DNA of 7,654 bases from Actinomycetes bacterium (lineage in GTDB: Bacteria > Actinomycetota > Actinomycetes > S36-B12), in the NCBI GenBank assembly GCA_030425745.1, contig JAUHZW010000097.1, positions 1 to 7,654 on the forward strand. Reading direction: 5' to 3'. A model generated the notes under the pieces. That model saw only the letters and a program-made list of their open reading frames with translations, did not search any database and was not told the origin of the DNA. Positions 1-7,654 of this stretch are shown here, in pieces. Made by a program: the position numbers and the translations under genes. Each line of letters opens with the position of its first letter. Positions within the stretch are counted from its first letter, which is position 1.

Positions 1-702
1 GGCGGCCAGCGGCGTGGGCCACGGATGGTACGAGGCGTCCAGCAGGGCTCCCCGCGCAGACGATGCGAGGTCGGCCCAGGGTGCCGCGACATCACCAGGC
101 AGCGTGCTCATCACGACGTCGGCTCCGATCAGCTCAGGATCCGGATCGAGAGGAGCGCCGCGGGCGACCAGGCCGAGTCCGCGAGCGAGGTCCGCGATGG
201 CCTCAGCCGCCTCGGGGCGGCGGGCGCAGACCACCACCTCGGAGCAGCCCAGCCGCGCCAGCGCGGCCGATGCGCTGCGCGCTGTGGCTCCGGCCCCAAG
301 GATCGTCGCCGTGGCGGGCACGGTGTTCAGGCCGGCCCGCGCGAGCGATTCGACCATCCCGAACACGTCCGTATTGGCGCCACGCCAGCCACCTCCGGCG
401 ACGGGCAGCACAGTGTTCACCGACGTGATGCGCTCAGCCTCGGCATCCACATGGGTCAGGAGCGGGATCACGGCCTCCTTCAGCGGCATGGTGAGGGACA
501 GACCCGCCCAAGAGGTGTCCAGCCCGGCCAGGAAGGCAGGCAGCCGCTCCTCGTCAACGTCATAGGCCTCGTACTGCCACTCAAGGCCGAGGCTGCGGTA
601 GGCGGCACGGTGCAGCACCGGCGACAGGGAGTGGGATATCGGTGATCCCAGCACCCCGGCGCGCATGCGTCCGCCACGGCCGATCCCGGCGGCCTCACTC
701 AC
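1..702 (-). CDS. aroE: Shikimate dehydrogenase (NADP+), 3'-truncated by window edge
   Basis: Reduces 3-dehydroshikimate to shikimate with NADPH in the cytosolic shikimate pathway to aromatic amino acids. I translated 234 codons to the left edge; the family is usually about 270-285 residues, so some 40-50 C-terminal residues are missing. Seen: substrate-site GSPISHSLSP (residues 19-28), SLTMPLK with the expected catalytic Lys75, N96, and NTD with the catalytic-partner Asp112. These numbers sit a constant 10 above E. coli K65/N86/D102. The nucleotide-binding loop GAGATAR is at 136-142, and DASYHPWPTPL lies near the visible end. The usual NADP-recognition NRT appears as ARR (160-162), keeping the Arg. 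The GTG start at 702 has GGAGG nine bases upstream and overlaps the mltG end by 8 bases. An in-frame ATG at 666 is a weaker alternative. It is probably co-transcribed and translationally coupled with mltG. Confidence 0.95.
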   Translation of the reverse strand, partial: MSEAAGIGRGGRMRAGVLGSPISHSLSPVLHRAAYRSLGLEWQYEAYDVDEERLPAFLAGLDTSWAGLSLTMPLKEAVIPLLTHVDAEAERITSVNTVLPVAGGGWRGANTDVFGMVESLARAGLNTVPATATILGAGATARSASAALARLGCSEVVVCARRPEAAEAIADLARGLGLVARGAPLDPDPELIGADVVMSTLPGDVAAPWADLASSARGALLDASYHPWPTPLAA

Positions 703-1813
703 CGCCGGTGTCCTCCGACTGCTGCTCGGACTTCGCGAGATTGTCCTGGAACTGCTTCTTGAGCACGAGGAAGCGGTCGTAGTCCTTCGCGAACTTCGTC
801 TCGCCGGTGGCTGGATCGACCGTCACGAAGTACAGCCAGTCGCCCTTGGCCGGGTTCAGAGCAGCCTCGATGGCCGCCTCACCGGGACTGTTGATGGGTC
901 GAGGGGGCAGCCCCTTGTTCTGGTAGGTGTTGTACGGCGAGTCGGTGCCCAACTGATCGGCATCGAGCAGGATGTCGTTGATGCCCAAGGCGAAGGACAC
1001 CGTCGAGTCCAGTTGCAGGGGCATCTTCTGGTCGAGCCGGTTGTAGATGACGCGCGCAGCCTTCGCGAAGTCGTTGGGCTGGACCTCGGCCTGCAGCAGG
1101 GATGCCACGATGAGCACCTTGTAGGGCTTCAGGCCCACATCCGAGGCCCGCTCCTCGAGCCCCACCTCGACGCTCGCCTGGTTGAAGCGGCGAACGAATC
1201 CCTGGAGAAGCTCCTCGGCCGTCTCGTCTCCCGCGACGTCGTAGGTGGCCGGGAACATGAACCCCTCGGGGCGTTCCTTCGCCCAGGCCGGCAGACCCAG
1301 TGTCTCCGGCGCGCGGAGAGCGGCCTGGAAGTCGCGCTTGGGGATGTCTGTGGCTGCTGACGCGGCCTCCACGGTCTGCTCGAGTCGCAGCCCCTCGGGG
1401 AGCACCAGACGGCTGTCAGCACGGGACTCCGGGTCGAGCATGAGCTCGAGGGCATCCACCGAGTTCATCTGGCGCAGCATCGTGTATTTGCCCGGTCCGA
1501 TGCTCCCGGCCCGCTCATCGACGCTCGCCGCGTTCACGAACGACTCGGCTGCGAGGATGACGCCAGCGTCCTCCAGCTTCCCGGCGATCTCCGTCAGGGT
1601 GTCGCCTCGGGCCACCACCACGGTGACCTCACCCGTGCCGCCACCGGCGAACTCCTGCTCCTCCGGCGAGCCGCGCAGCAGTTGGACCGACACCAGGATC
1701 ATGGCGGCGGCCACCGCGACGGACACGAGAGCCACGATGCGCTTGGTCCACGAACTGCTGTGGCGGGACGGCGGCAGCGGGCCATCGGTCATGAGCGGAC
1801 CGAGCTGGCTCAC
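695..1813 (-). CDS. mltG: Endolytic murein transglycosylase MltG (YceG-like)
   Basis: Membrane-anchored lytic transglycosylase that cleaves nascent peptidoglycan strands and is thought to set glycan-chain length and release them from the membrane. 372 residues: a short cytoplasmic N-terminus, one membrane segment at about 26-46, a LysM-like region (VARGDTLTEIAGKL, about 67-80), then the YceG catalytic domain. The catalytic motif reads ASLLQAEV with Glu243 in the place of the conserved catalytic Glu. The neighbouring Glu of the E. coli EKE motif is Gln here, which I recall as common in actinobacteria. Further family signatures are YNRL (257-260), LQLDSTV (266-272) and PYNTYQNKGLPPRPI (293-307). 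The GTG start overlaps the ruvX stop by 4 bases (GTGA) and has AGGAG five bases upstream; an internal ATG at codon 8 has no ribosome binding site. The frame is intact. Confidence 0.96.
   Translation of the reverse strand: MSQLGPLMTDGPLPPSRHSSSWTKRIVALVSVAVAAAMILVSVQLLRGSPEEQEFAGGGTGEVTVVVARGDTLTEIAGKLEDAGVILAAESFVNAASVDERAGSIGPGKYTMLRQMNSVDALELMLDPESRADSRLVLPEGLRLEQTVEAASAATDIPKRDFQAALRAPETLGLPAWAKERPEGFMFPATYDVAGDETAEELLQGFVRRFNQASVEVGLEERASDVGLKPYKVLIVASLLQAEVQPNDFAKAARVIYNRLDQKMPLQLDSTVSFALGINDILLDADQLGTDSPYNTYQNKGLPPRPINSPGEAAIEAALNPAKGDWLYFVTVDPATGETKFAKDYDRFLVLKKQFQDNLAKSEQQSEDTGGE
712..716 (-). promoter_or_regulatory. Ribosome binding site for aroE
   Basis: GGAGG ends nine bases before the GTG at 702, inside the mltG tail. 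It supports the GTG start over the in-frame ATG at 666. Confidence 0.6.
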
Positions 1814-2271
1814 GGGCTCTCCTTCCCACCGACACGTTCGCCGGGCACCCGACCGGTGCCGGACTCTGCGTCGAGTGCCGACTGCAGGACCATGACAGCA
1901 GATGCACTGTCGATCACGGACCGCGACTGGCGTGTCGTGCGGCCCGCCTCGCGCAGCGCACGCTGGGCCTGGACCGTCGACAGCCGCTCATCGAGCAGAC
2001 GCACCGGGGCCTCGACCCGTTCCGCCAGGTCCTCGGCCCAGGACCGCGCCAGCGCGGCCGCCTGACCCTCACGACCGTCGAGATGACGCGGGAGACCGAC
2101 GTAGATCTCCAGCGCCTCCCATTCACGCGCAGCGTCGACGATCTCGTCGATCGCCGAGTCGCCCGCTCGGACGGCATCCATCGGAACAGCGAGCATCCCG
2201 GAGGCGTCGCTGCGGGCCAGCCCGATCCGCACCGAGCCGACGTCGACGGCCAGGCGGACGCCGGATCGCAC
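1810..2271 (-). CDS. ruvX: RuvX/YqgF-family RNase H-fold nuclease (putative Holliday junction resolvase)
   Basis: Small cytosolic nuclease of the YqgF family. Members are annotated as putative Holliday junction resolvases; E. coli YqgF is linked to 16S rRNA 5'-end maturation and M. tuberculosis RuvX to junction cleavage. At 153 residues it is within the usual family length. Seen: LAVDVGSVRIGLARSD (8-22) with acidic Asp10, VGLPRHLDGREG (58-69), LLDERLST (92-99) with Glu95, and SVIDSASAV (118-126) with Asp121. These supply the three acidic metal ligands expected of the fold. The last 20 residues are a loose Gly/Glu-rich tail. The GTG start is the first possible one, because the alaS TAG stop lies in the same frame one codon upstream. 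The ribosome binding site is poor (GGGG nine bases upstream), so translation probably depends on ribosomes finishing alaS. Confidence 0.96.
   Translation of the reverse strand: MRSGVRLAVDVGSVRIGLARSDASGMLAVPMDAVRAGDSAIDEIVDAAREWEALEIYVGLPRHLDGREGQAAALARSWAEDLAERVEAPVRLLDERLSTVQAQRALREAGRTTRQSRSVIDSASAVMVLQSALDAESGTGRVPGERVGGKESP
1818..1824 (-). promoter_or_regulatory. Ribosome binding site for mltG
   Basis: AAGGAGA, with AGGAG ending five bases before the GTG at 1813, lies inside the ruvX tail and supports the GTG over the ATG at codon 8. Confidence 0.65.
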
Positions 2272-2274
2272 CGG

Positions 2275-4949
<2,675 letters not shown>

Positions 4950-4950
<1 letters not shown>

Positions 4951-5240
4951 CACTGCTCTCCTCGGGGCGATTCCTGTCGGGGTGCCTGACGCAGGACCTG
5001 CGCGGCGGCCGAGCCGGGCTGCTCCGGCGTGGTGGCCTGCGTGGCGCGCTTCTCCGCTGCGGCGACCGCGCCGGTCGCGACCACGCGAGCGGTGGTGAGT
5101 GCCTGCGCCGCCGAGAGGCCCACCTGCTGGACGCTGAGCACGACTCCGCGCTCACGGGCATCGACCATGGCCTGCTGCACCTTGCGGTACGCCACGATGC
5201 CGCCCGCGGCACCGATCGCGACCCACACCATCCTTCGCAT
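4950..5240 (-). CDS. Small membrane-anchored protein of unknown function (DUF6167-like)
   Basis: 96 residues, function unknown. An N-terminal hydrophobic, Gly/Ala-rich segment at about 4-18 (VWVAIGAAGGIVAY) looks like a single membrane anchor or glycine-zipper-like helix. It is followed by a charged amphipathic stretch (about 19-67, rich in Ala, Val, Arg, Glu) and a disordered Pro/Gln/Ser tail. Short proteins of this shape sit directly upstream of alaS in many actinobacteria and I recall them as DUF6167; this assignment is from memory of layout and look, not from a search. Its TGA overlaps the alaS ATG by one base, so it is almost certainly co-translated with alaS. The ATG at 5240 is the first plausible start. 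It has no AGGAGG-like site, only GGGG four bases upstream. Position and conserved context argue it is a real gene. Confidence 0.77.
4958..4963 (-). promoter_or_regulatory. Ribosome binding site for alaS
   Basis: GAGGAG ends seven bases before the ATG at 4950 and four before the GTG at 4953. The spacing favours the ATG. The site lies within the last codons of the small upstream gene, consistent with translational coupling. Confidence 0.7.
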
Positions 5241-5243
5241 GGT

Positions 5244-5275
5244 GCCCCAGCCTAATGGGGCCGCGGGAGGCCCCC
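5244..5275 (-). promoter_or_regulatory. Three-segment GC hairpin region with two mutually exclusive stems
   Basis: Read on the minus strand, this gap holds GGGGCC, a six-base loop, GGCCCC, eight bases (ATTAGGCT), then GGGGC. The middle segment can pair with the first (6 bp) or with the last (5 bp). The second pairing would end three bases before the ATG at 5240 and hide its only ribosome-binding-like GGGG. There is no T-run, so it is not a classical terminator. Whether it forms or regulates anything is inference. Confidence 0.35.
5249..5254 (-). promoter_or_regulatory. Possible -10 element upstream of the small membrane-protein gene and alaS
   Basis: TAGGCT fits TAnnnT and lies eight bases before the ATG at 5240, in the only gap (48 bases) between rarA and the alaS cluster. 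Initiation here would give a leaderless or nearly leaderless mRNA for the whole downstream cluster. No good -35 box is visible. Confidence 0.28.
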
Positions 5276-5288
5276 GACGCAGCCGCTC

Positions 5289-6617
5289 TCAGTCCTCCTG
5301 AGGTGAGCGCAGCTGTTCCACCCGGCGCGCCACGTCGCCCCAGGACGCCTCCGCCCCATGGCGGGTGGGCCGGTAGTAGGTGCGGTCGACGAGCTCGTCG
5401 GGAAGGTACTGCTGGCGGGCCACGCCCTCGGCGATGTCATGCGGATAGACGTAGTCCGCTCCGTGGCCGAGCGCGCCCGCCCCCGGGTAGTGGGCATCCC
5501 TCAGATGGGCCGGGACGCGCCCGATCCCGCCGGCTCGGACATCAGCCATCGCCTCACTGATGCCGGTGACGATGGCATTGGACTTGGGTGCGATCGCGGC
5601 ATGCACCGTGGCATGGGCCAGGATGATCTGTGCCTCGGGCATGCCCACCATGGCCACCGCCTGAGCAGCCGCCACCGCGGTCTGGAGGACCTGCGGCTCG
5701 GCCATCCCGATGTCCTCGCTCGCGAGGATCATGAGCCGACGGGCGACGAACCGTGGATCCTCCCCCGCCTGCAGCATGCGAGCCAGGTAGTGGAGGGCGG
5801 CGTCCGGGTCACTGCCACGCACGCTCTTGATGAAGGCGCTGATGACGTCGTAGTGCTGGTCGCCGTCCTTGTCATAGACCAGCGCGGCCTGCTGCACCGC
5901 GCGCTCCGCATCCGCCAGCGTGATGCTGGCGGCGCCATCCCCCACGGACGATGCTGCGGCATCCAGGCCGGTCAGGGCCCGCCGGGCGTCGCCGTTGGCG
6001 GTGCGGACCAGATGCGCGAGGGCCTCCTCCTGCACGTCGATCGTGCCGTCGAGGCCGCGCGCATCGGTCATCGCGCGACGGAGCACCTGCTCCACGTGTG
6101 CGTCGGTCAAGGGCGACAGGCGAACCAGCACGCTGCGCGACATCAGCGGCGCGATGACCGAGAAGCTCGGGTTCTCCGTGGTCGCGGCGATCAGCGTCAC
6201 CCAGCCGTTCTCCACCGCGGGGAGGAGTGCATCCTGCTGGGACTTGCTGAATCGGTGCACCTCGTCGATGAAGAGCACCGTTCCGCGCCCCTGCATGGAC
6301 AGGTCGTCCCGGGCGCGCTCGATGACTGCCCGCACATCCTTGACGCCGGCCGTGACCGCCGACAGCTCCCGGAAGGTGCGCCCCGAGCCGGAGCTCAGCA
6401 GCGACGCGAGCGTGGTCTTTCCCGTGCCCGGCGGGCCCCAGAGGATGACCGAGACCACCGGCGCATCAGCGGCCGCCGTCAGGAGCGTGCGCAGCGGCGA
6501 TCCGGCACCGAGGGCCTCCTCCTGACCCACGACCTCGTCGAGGCTCTGGGGACGCATGCGCACCGCGAGCGGTGCCGACCGGCGCGTCCCCGCCAGGCCG
6601 TCGTCGAACAGGGTCAT
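5289..6617 (-). CDS. rarA: Replication-associated recombination protein RarA (MgsA, AAA+ ATPase)
   Basis: AAA+ ATPase related to clamp loaders and to eukaryotic WRNIP1/Mgs1; acts at stalled replication forks, in bacteria together with SSB. 442 residues, normal for the family. Seen: MRPQSLDEVVGQ (21-32, the RFC-like lead-in), Walker A GPPGTGKT (61-68), Walker B VLFIDEVHRF (114-123), sensor 1 ATTENPSF (145-152), the likely arginine finger in LMSRS (Arg161), and sensor 2 GDARRAL (209-215). The C-terminal RarA tetramerisation domain shows YDVISAFIKSVRGSDPDAAL (256-275) and HYPGAGALGHG (376-386). The N-terminal TLFDD loosely resembles a clamp-binding LF motif, which is inference. It lies 22 bases after the acetyltransferase stop and has no AGGAGG-type ribosome binding site, only AGGG seven bases upstream inside a possible -10 box. 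Confidence 0.97.
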   Translation of the reverse strand: MTLFDDGLAGTRRSAPLAVRMRPQSLDEVVGQEEALGAGSPLRTLLTAAADAPVVSVILWGPPGTGKTTLASLLSSGSGRTFRELSAVTAGVKDVRAVIERARDDLSMQGRGTVLFIDEVHRFSKSQQDALLPAVENGWVTLIAATTENPSFSVIAPLMSRSVLVRLSPLTDAHVEQVLRRAMTDARGLDGTIDVQEEALAHLVRTANGDARRALTGLDAAASSVGDGAASITLADAERAVQQAALVYDKDGDQHYDVISAFIKSVRGSDPDAALHYLARMLQAGEDPRFVARRLMILASEDIGMAEPQVLQTAVAAAQAVAMVGMPEAQIILAHATVHAAIAPKSNAIVTGISEAMADVRAGGIGRVPAHLRDAHYPGAGALGHGADYVYPHDIAEGVARQQYLPDELVDRTYYRPTRHGAEASWGDVARRVEQLRSPQED

Positions 6618-6623
6618 GGGAAG

Positions 6624-6629
6624 ACCCTA
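6624..6629 (-). promoter_or_regulatory. Possible -10 element for a leaderless rarA transcript
   Basis: TAGGGT fits the actinobacterial TAnnnT -10 pattern. Exactly six bases separate it from the rarA ATG, which would place +1 on the A of the start codon. No convincing -35 box is seen at 16-18 bases spacing. The AGGG inside it could instead act as a weak ribosome binding site, so this is a candidate only. Confidence 0.35.
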
Positions 6630-6639
6630 TGCAGCCGGG

Positions 6640-7374
6640 TCAGGACGGAAGGGAGAGACCGGGCTCCAGCACACACGAGCGGAAACGCGCCTCCTCGGTG
6701 AATCCCAGTGCCGTGTACACCCGCCGGCCCGGTGCGTTGTCGGAGAACATCTCGAGCACCACCGCCGGAGCCCCGAGCCGGTGCGCGTCGCCGATCATCG
6801 CCCGACACACCTCGCGGGCCAGCCCCCGGCCGCGGTGATCCGGGTCGGTGCAGACGCTCACGAGATGCCAGGCACCGGAGTCCTCGATCACCACACCGGC
6901 GACGGCCAGGAGAGCTCCCGACTCCTCGATCCCGAGCCACCGGGTGACCCGCTCATCACCCGCGAGCATGTACGCCGAATCGGAGTGCTCCAGCAGCACG
7001 TTGATCCGCGGGTCGTCACGCTCCAGAACGTCGACGGCATCGACGCGCTCCGGGGTGGTCTCGCGGTGCCACCAGCACCAATCCCTGGGCTCGTCACCGC
7101 CCACGGCCTCCTGGACCGTCGACGCAGCCTCCTGCGGAACCGTGTACCCGCCCACCTCGTGGTCATCCACGAGTCGCGTCACGGCGGCCACGAGGCTCGC
7201 CTGATCCTCGCCCCGCGCGGTCACCCAGCCCTTGGGCGTCCACGGCACCGCGTGCCACCAGGCCACGGACGATCCAACGCTCGCGACCTCACGCGCGTCG
7301 TGTGCGGTGACCATCCACCGCAGGTAGGGGTCAGTCGGTCGCGTCAGATGCGGACTCGGACTCGGGGACTGCAT
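6640..7374 (-). CDS. GNAT-family N-acetyltransferase, substrate unknown
   Basis: 244 residues. The C-terminal half is a clear GNAT domain: motif A VSVCTDPDHRGRGLAREV (172-189) with the acetyl-CoA-binding R181-G-R-G184 loop, then LEMFSDNAPGRRVYTALGF (207-225) with the motif B Asn213 and Tyr220, a plausible general acid. The first 110 residues are Trp-rich (WWHAVPW, DWCWWH) and match no motif I recognise; they may be a degenerate second GNAT lobe or a substrate-recognition region. The acceptor cannot be told from sequence. The ATG at 7374 is well supported because a complete AAGGAGG lies nine bases upstream, inside aspS. The start lies 44 bases before the aspS stop in another frame, so the first 14 codons overlap aspS. 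An ATG at codon 21 lacks any ribosome binding site. Confidence 0.91.
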   Translation of the reverse strand: MQSPSPSPHLTRPTDPYLRWMVTAHDAREVASVGSSVAWWHAVPWTPKGWVTARGEDQASLVAAVTRLVDDHEVGGYTVPQEAASTVQEAVGGDEPRDWCWWHRETTPERVDAVDVLERDDPRINVLLEHSDSAYMLAGDERVTRWLGIEESGALLAVAGVVIEDSGAWHLVSVCTDPDHRGRGLAREVCRAMIGDAHRLGAPAVVLEMFSDNAPGRRVYTALGFTEEARFRSCVLEPGLSLPS

Positions 7375-7654
7375 CGATCCTCGCCTCCTTGCGCTGCTGG
7401 GCGGTGATCGGAGTCGGCGCTGCGGTGAGCGGGTCGTGGCCCGCGCCGGTCTTCGGGAAGGCGATCACATCCCGAATGGACGGTGCACCGGCCAGGAGCA
7501 TGCAGATACGGTCCAGGCCGTAGGCGATGCCGCCGTGCGGAGGAGGTCCGTACTGGAACGCGTCGAGCAGGAAGCCGAACTTCTCCTGCTGCTCCTCCTC
7601 GGACAGCCCCAGCATCGCGAAGACGCGCTGCTGCACGTCGCTGCGGTGGATACG
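7331..7654 (-). CDS. aspS: Aspartyl-tRNA synthetase, C-terminal part only
   Basis: Class IIb synthetase that charges tRNA-Asp (and, in non-discriminating forms, tRNA-Asn). Only the last 107 residues are in the window; the reading frame runs off the right edge. Seen: RIHRSDVQQRVF at the edge (the GG-S-x-RIH region before motif 3), FLLDAFQYGPPPHGGIAYGL and the following DR, which form class II motif 3 with its ATP-binding Arg, then RDVIAFPKTGAGHDPLT, typical of bacterial AspRS. It ends with QQRKEARID and an acidic, Ser-rich tail. Whether it discriminates Asp from Asn cannot be judged because the deciding N-terminal and insertion residues are outside. Its last 44 bases also encode the start of the acetyltransferase. 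Confidence 0.97.
   Translation of the reverse strand, partial: RIHRSDVQQRVFAMLGLSEEEQQEKFGFLLDAFQYGPPPHGGIAYGLDRICMLLAGAPSIRDVIAFPKTGAGHDPLTAAPTPITAQQRKEARIDAVPESESASDATD
7384..7390 (-). promoter_or_regulatory. Ribosome binding site for the acetyltransferase, inside aspS
   Basis: AAGGAGG, a full match to the consensus anti-Shine-Dalgarno target, lies nine bases before the ATG at 7374. It is made of the Lys-Glu codons plus the next base of the aspS tail. It decides the acetyltransferase start and suggests initiation that can be independent of aspS termination. Confidence 0.8.

Noticed and set aside
253..269. A 17-base sequence (CCGCGCCAGCGCGGCCG) repeated exactly at 2044-2060
   Set aside because: Both copies lie inside coding sequence (aroE and ruvX) and encode the same Ala-Ala-Leu-Ala-Arg helix run with preferred GC-rich codons. 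Best explained by codon bias, not a functional repeat.
25..645. Plus-strand open frames over the left end
   Set aside because: They lie opposite aroE, whose minus-strand translation shows every expected shikimate dehydrogenase motif. The longest is in register with the aroE codons.
665..1360. A 231-codon plus-strand open frame opposite mltG
   Set aside because: In codon register with mltG, no recognisable domain, and the sense strand carries the full MltG motif set.
5257..5274. Intrinsic terminator after rarA
   Set aside because: A 6-bp GC stem is present but no T-run follows on the minus strand. I kept it only as a possible regulatory hairpin.
5358..6701. A 447-codon plus-strand open frame opposite rarA
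   Set aside because: Same register effect as opposite alaS. The translation is His/Arg/Asp-rich low-information sequence with no domain, and rarA is complete on the other strand.
6640..7314. Shorter acetyltransferase starting at an ATG at codon 21, avoiding overlap with aspS
   Set aside because: No ribosome binding site precedes that ATG, whereas the ATG at 7374 has a perfect AAGGAGG at nine bases.
6556..7407. A 283-codon plus-strand open frame opposite the acetyltransferase
   Set aside because: In codon register with the acetyltransferase; a composition shadow with no ribosome binding site or motif.

Overview
The window is a gene-dense piece of an actinobacterial chromosome. Base composition is strongly G+C-rich, GTG starts are common, and the gene order matches a conserved actinobacterial housekeeping block. 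From memory, Mycobacterium tuberculosis has alaS, ruvX, mltG and aroE in the same order (Rv2555c to Rv2552c), with rarA and aspS upstream. All eight genes lie on the minus strand, so transcription runs from high to low coordinates. No tRNA, rRNA, CRISPR array, insertion sequence or phage gene is visible, and no gene-free stretch exceeds 50 bases.

In transcription order: the C-terminal end of aspS (aspartyl-tRNA synthetase) enters from the right edge. Overlapping its end by 44 bases is a GNAT-family N-acetyltransferase, followed 22 bases later by rarA (AAA+ replication/recombination ATPase). After a 48-base gap with possible regulatory structure comes a second, tighter cluster: a 96-residue membrane-anchored protein of unknown function (DUF6167-like), alaS, ruvX, mltG and aroE. 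The aroE gene is cut by the left edge. Within this cluster every junction is an overlap or a gap of 3 bases or less, so one transcript with translational coupling is likely.

Functionally the block mixes translation (AspRS, AlaRS), genome or RNA maintenance (RarA, RuvX), cell-wall synthesis (MltG) and aromatic amino-acid synthesis (AroE). These share no pathway. Their co-location looks like a conserved growth-linked operon, not a dedicated system. The shikimate pathway genes that often follow aroE in actinobacteria would lie beyond the left edge.

I found no credible new defence, mobile or biosynthetic system. The points worth a second look are small: a three-segment hairpin arrangement and possible -10 elements close to the starts of rarA and the small membrane-protein gene, a strong ribosome binding site buried inside aspS that drives the overlapping acetyltransferase, the absence of rpsD between rarA and alaS, and the unknown small protein coupled to alaS. 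The very long plus-strand open frames opposite the genes are explained by codon usage.
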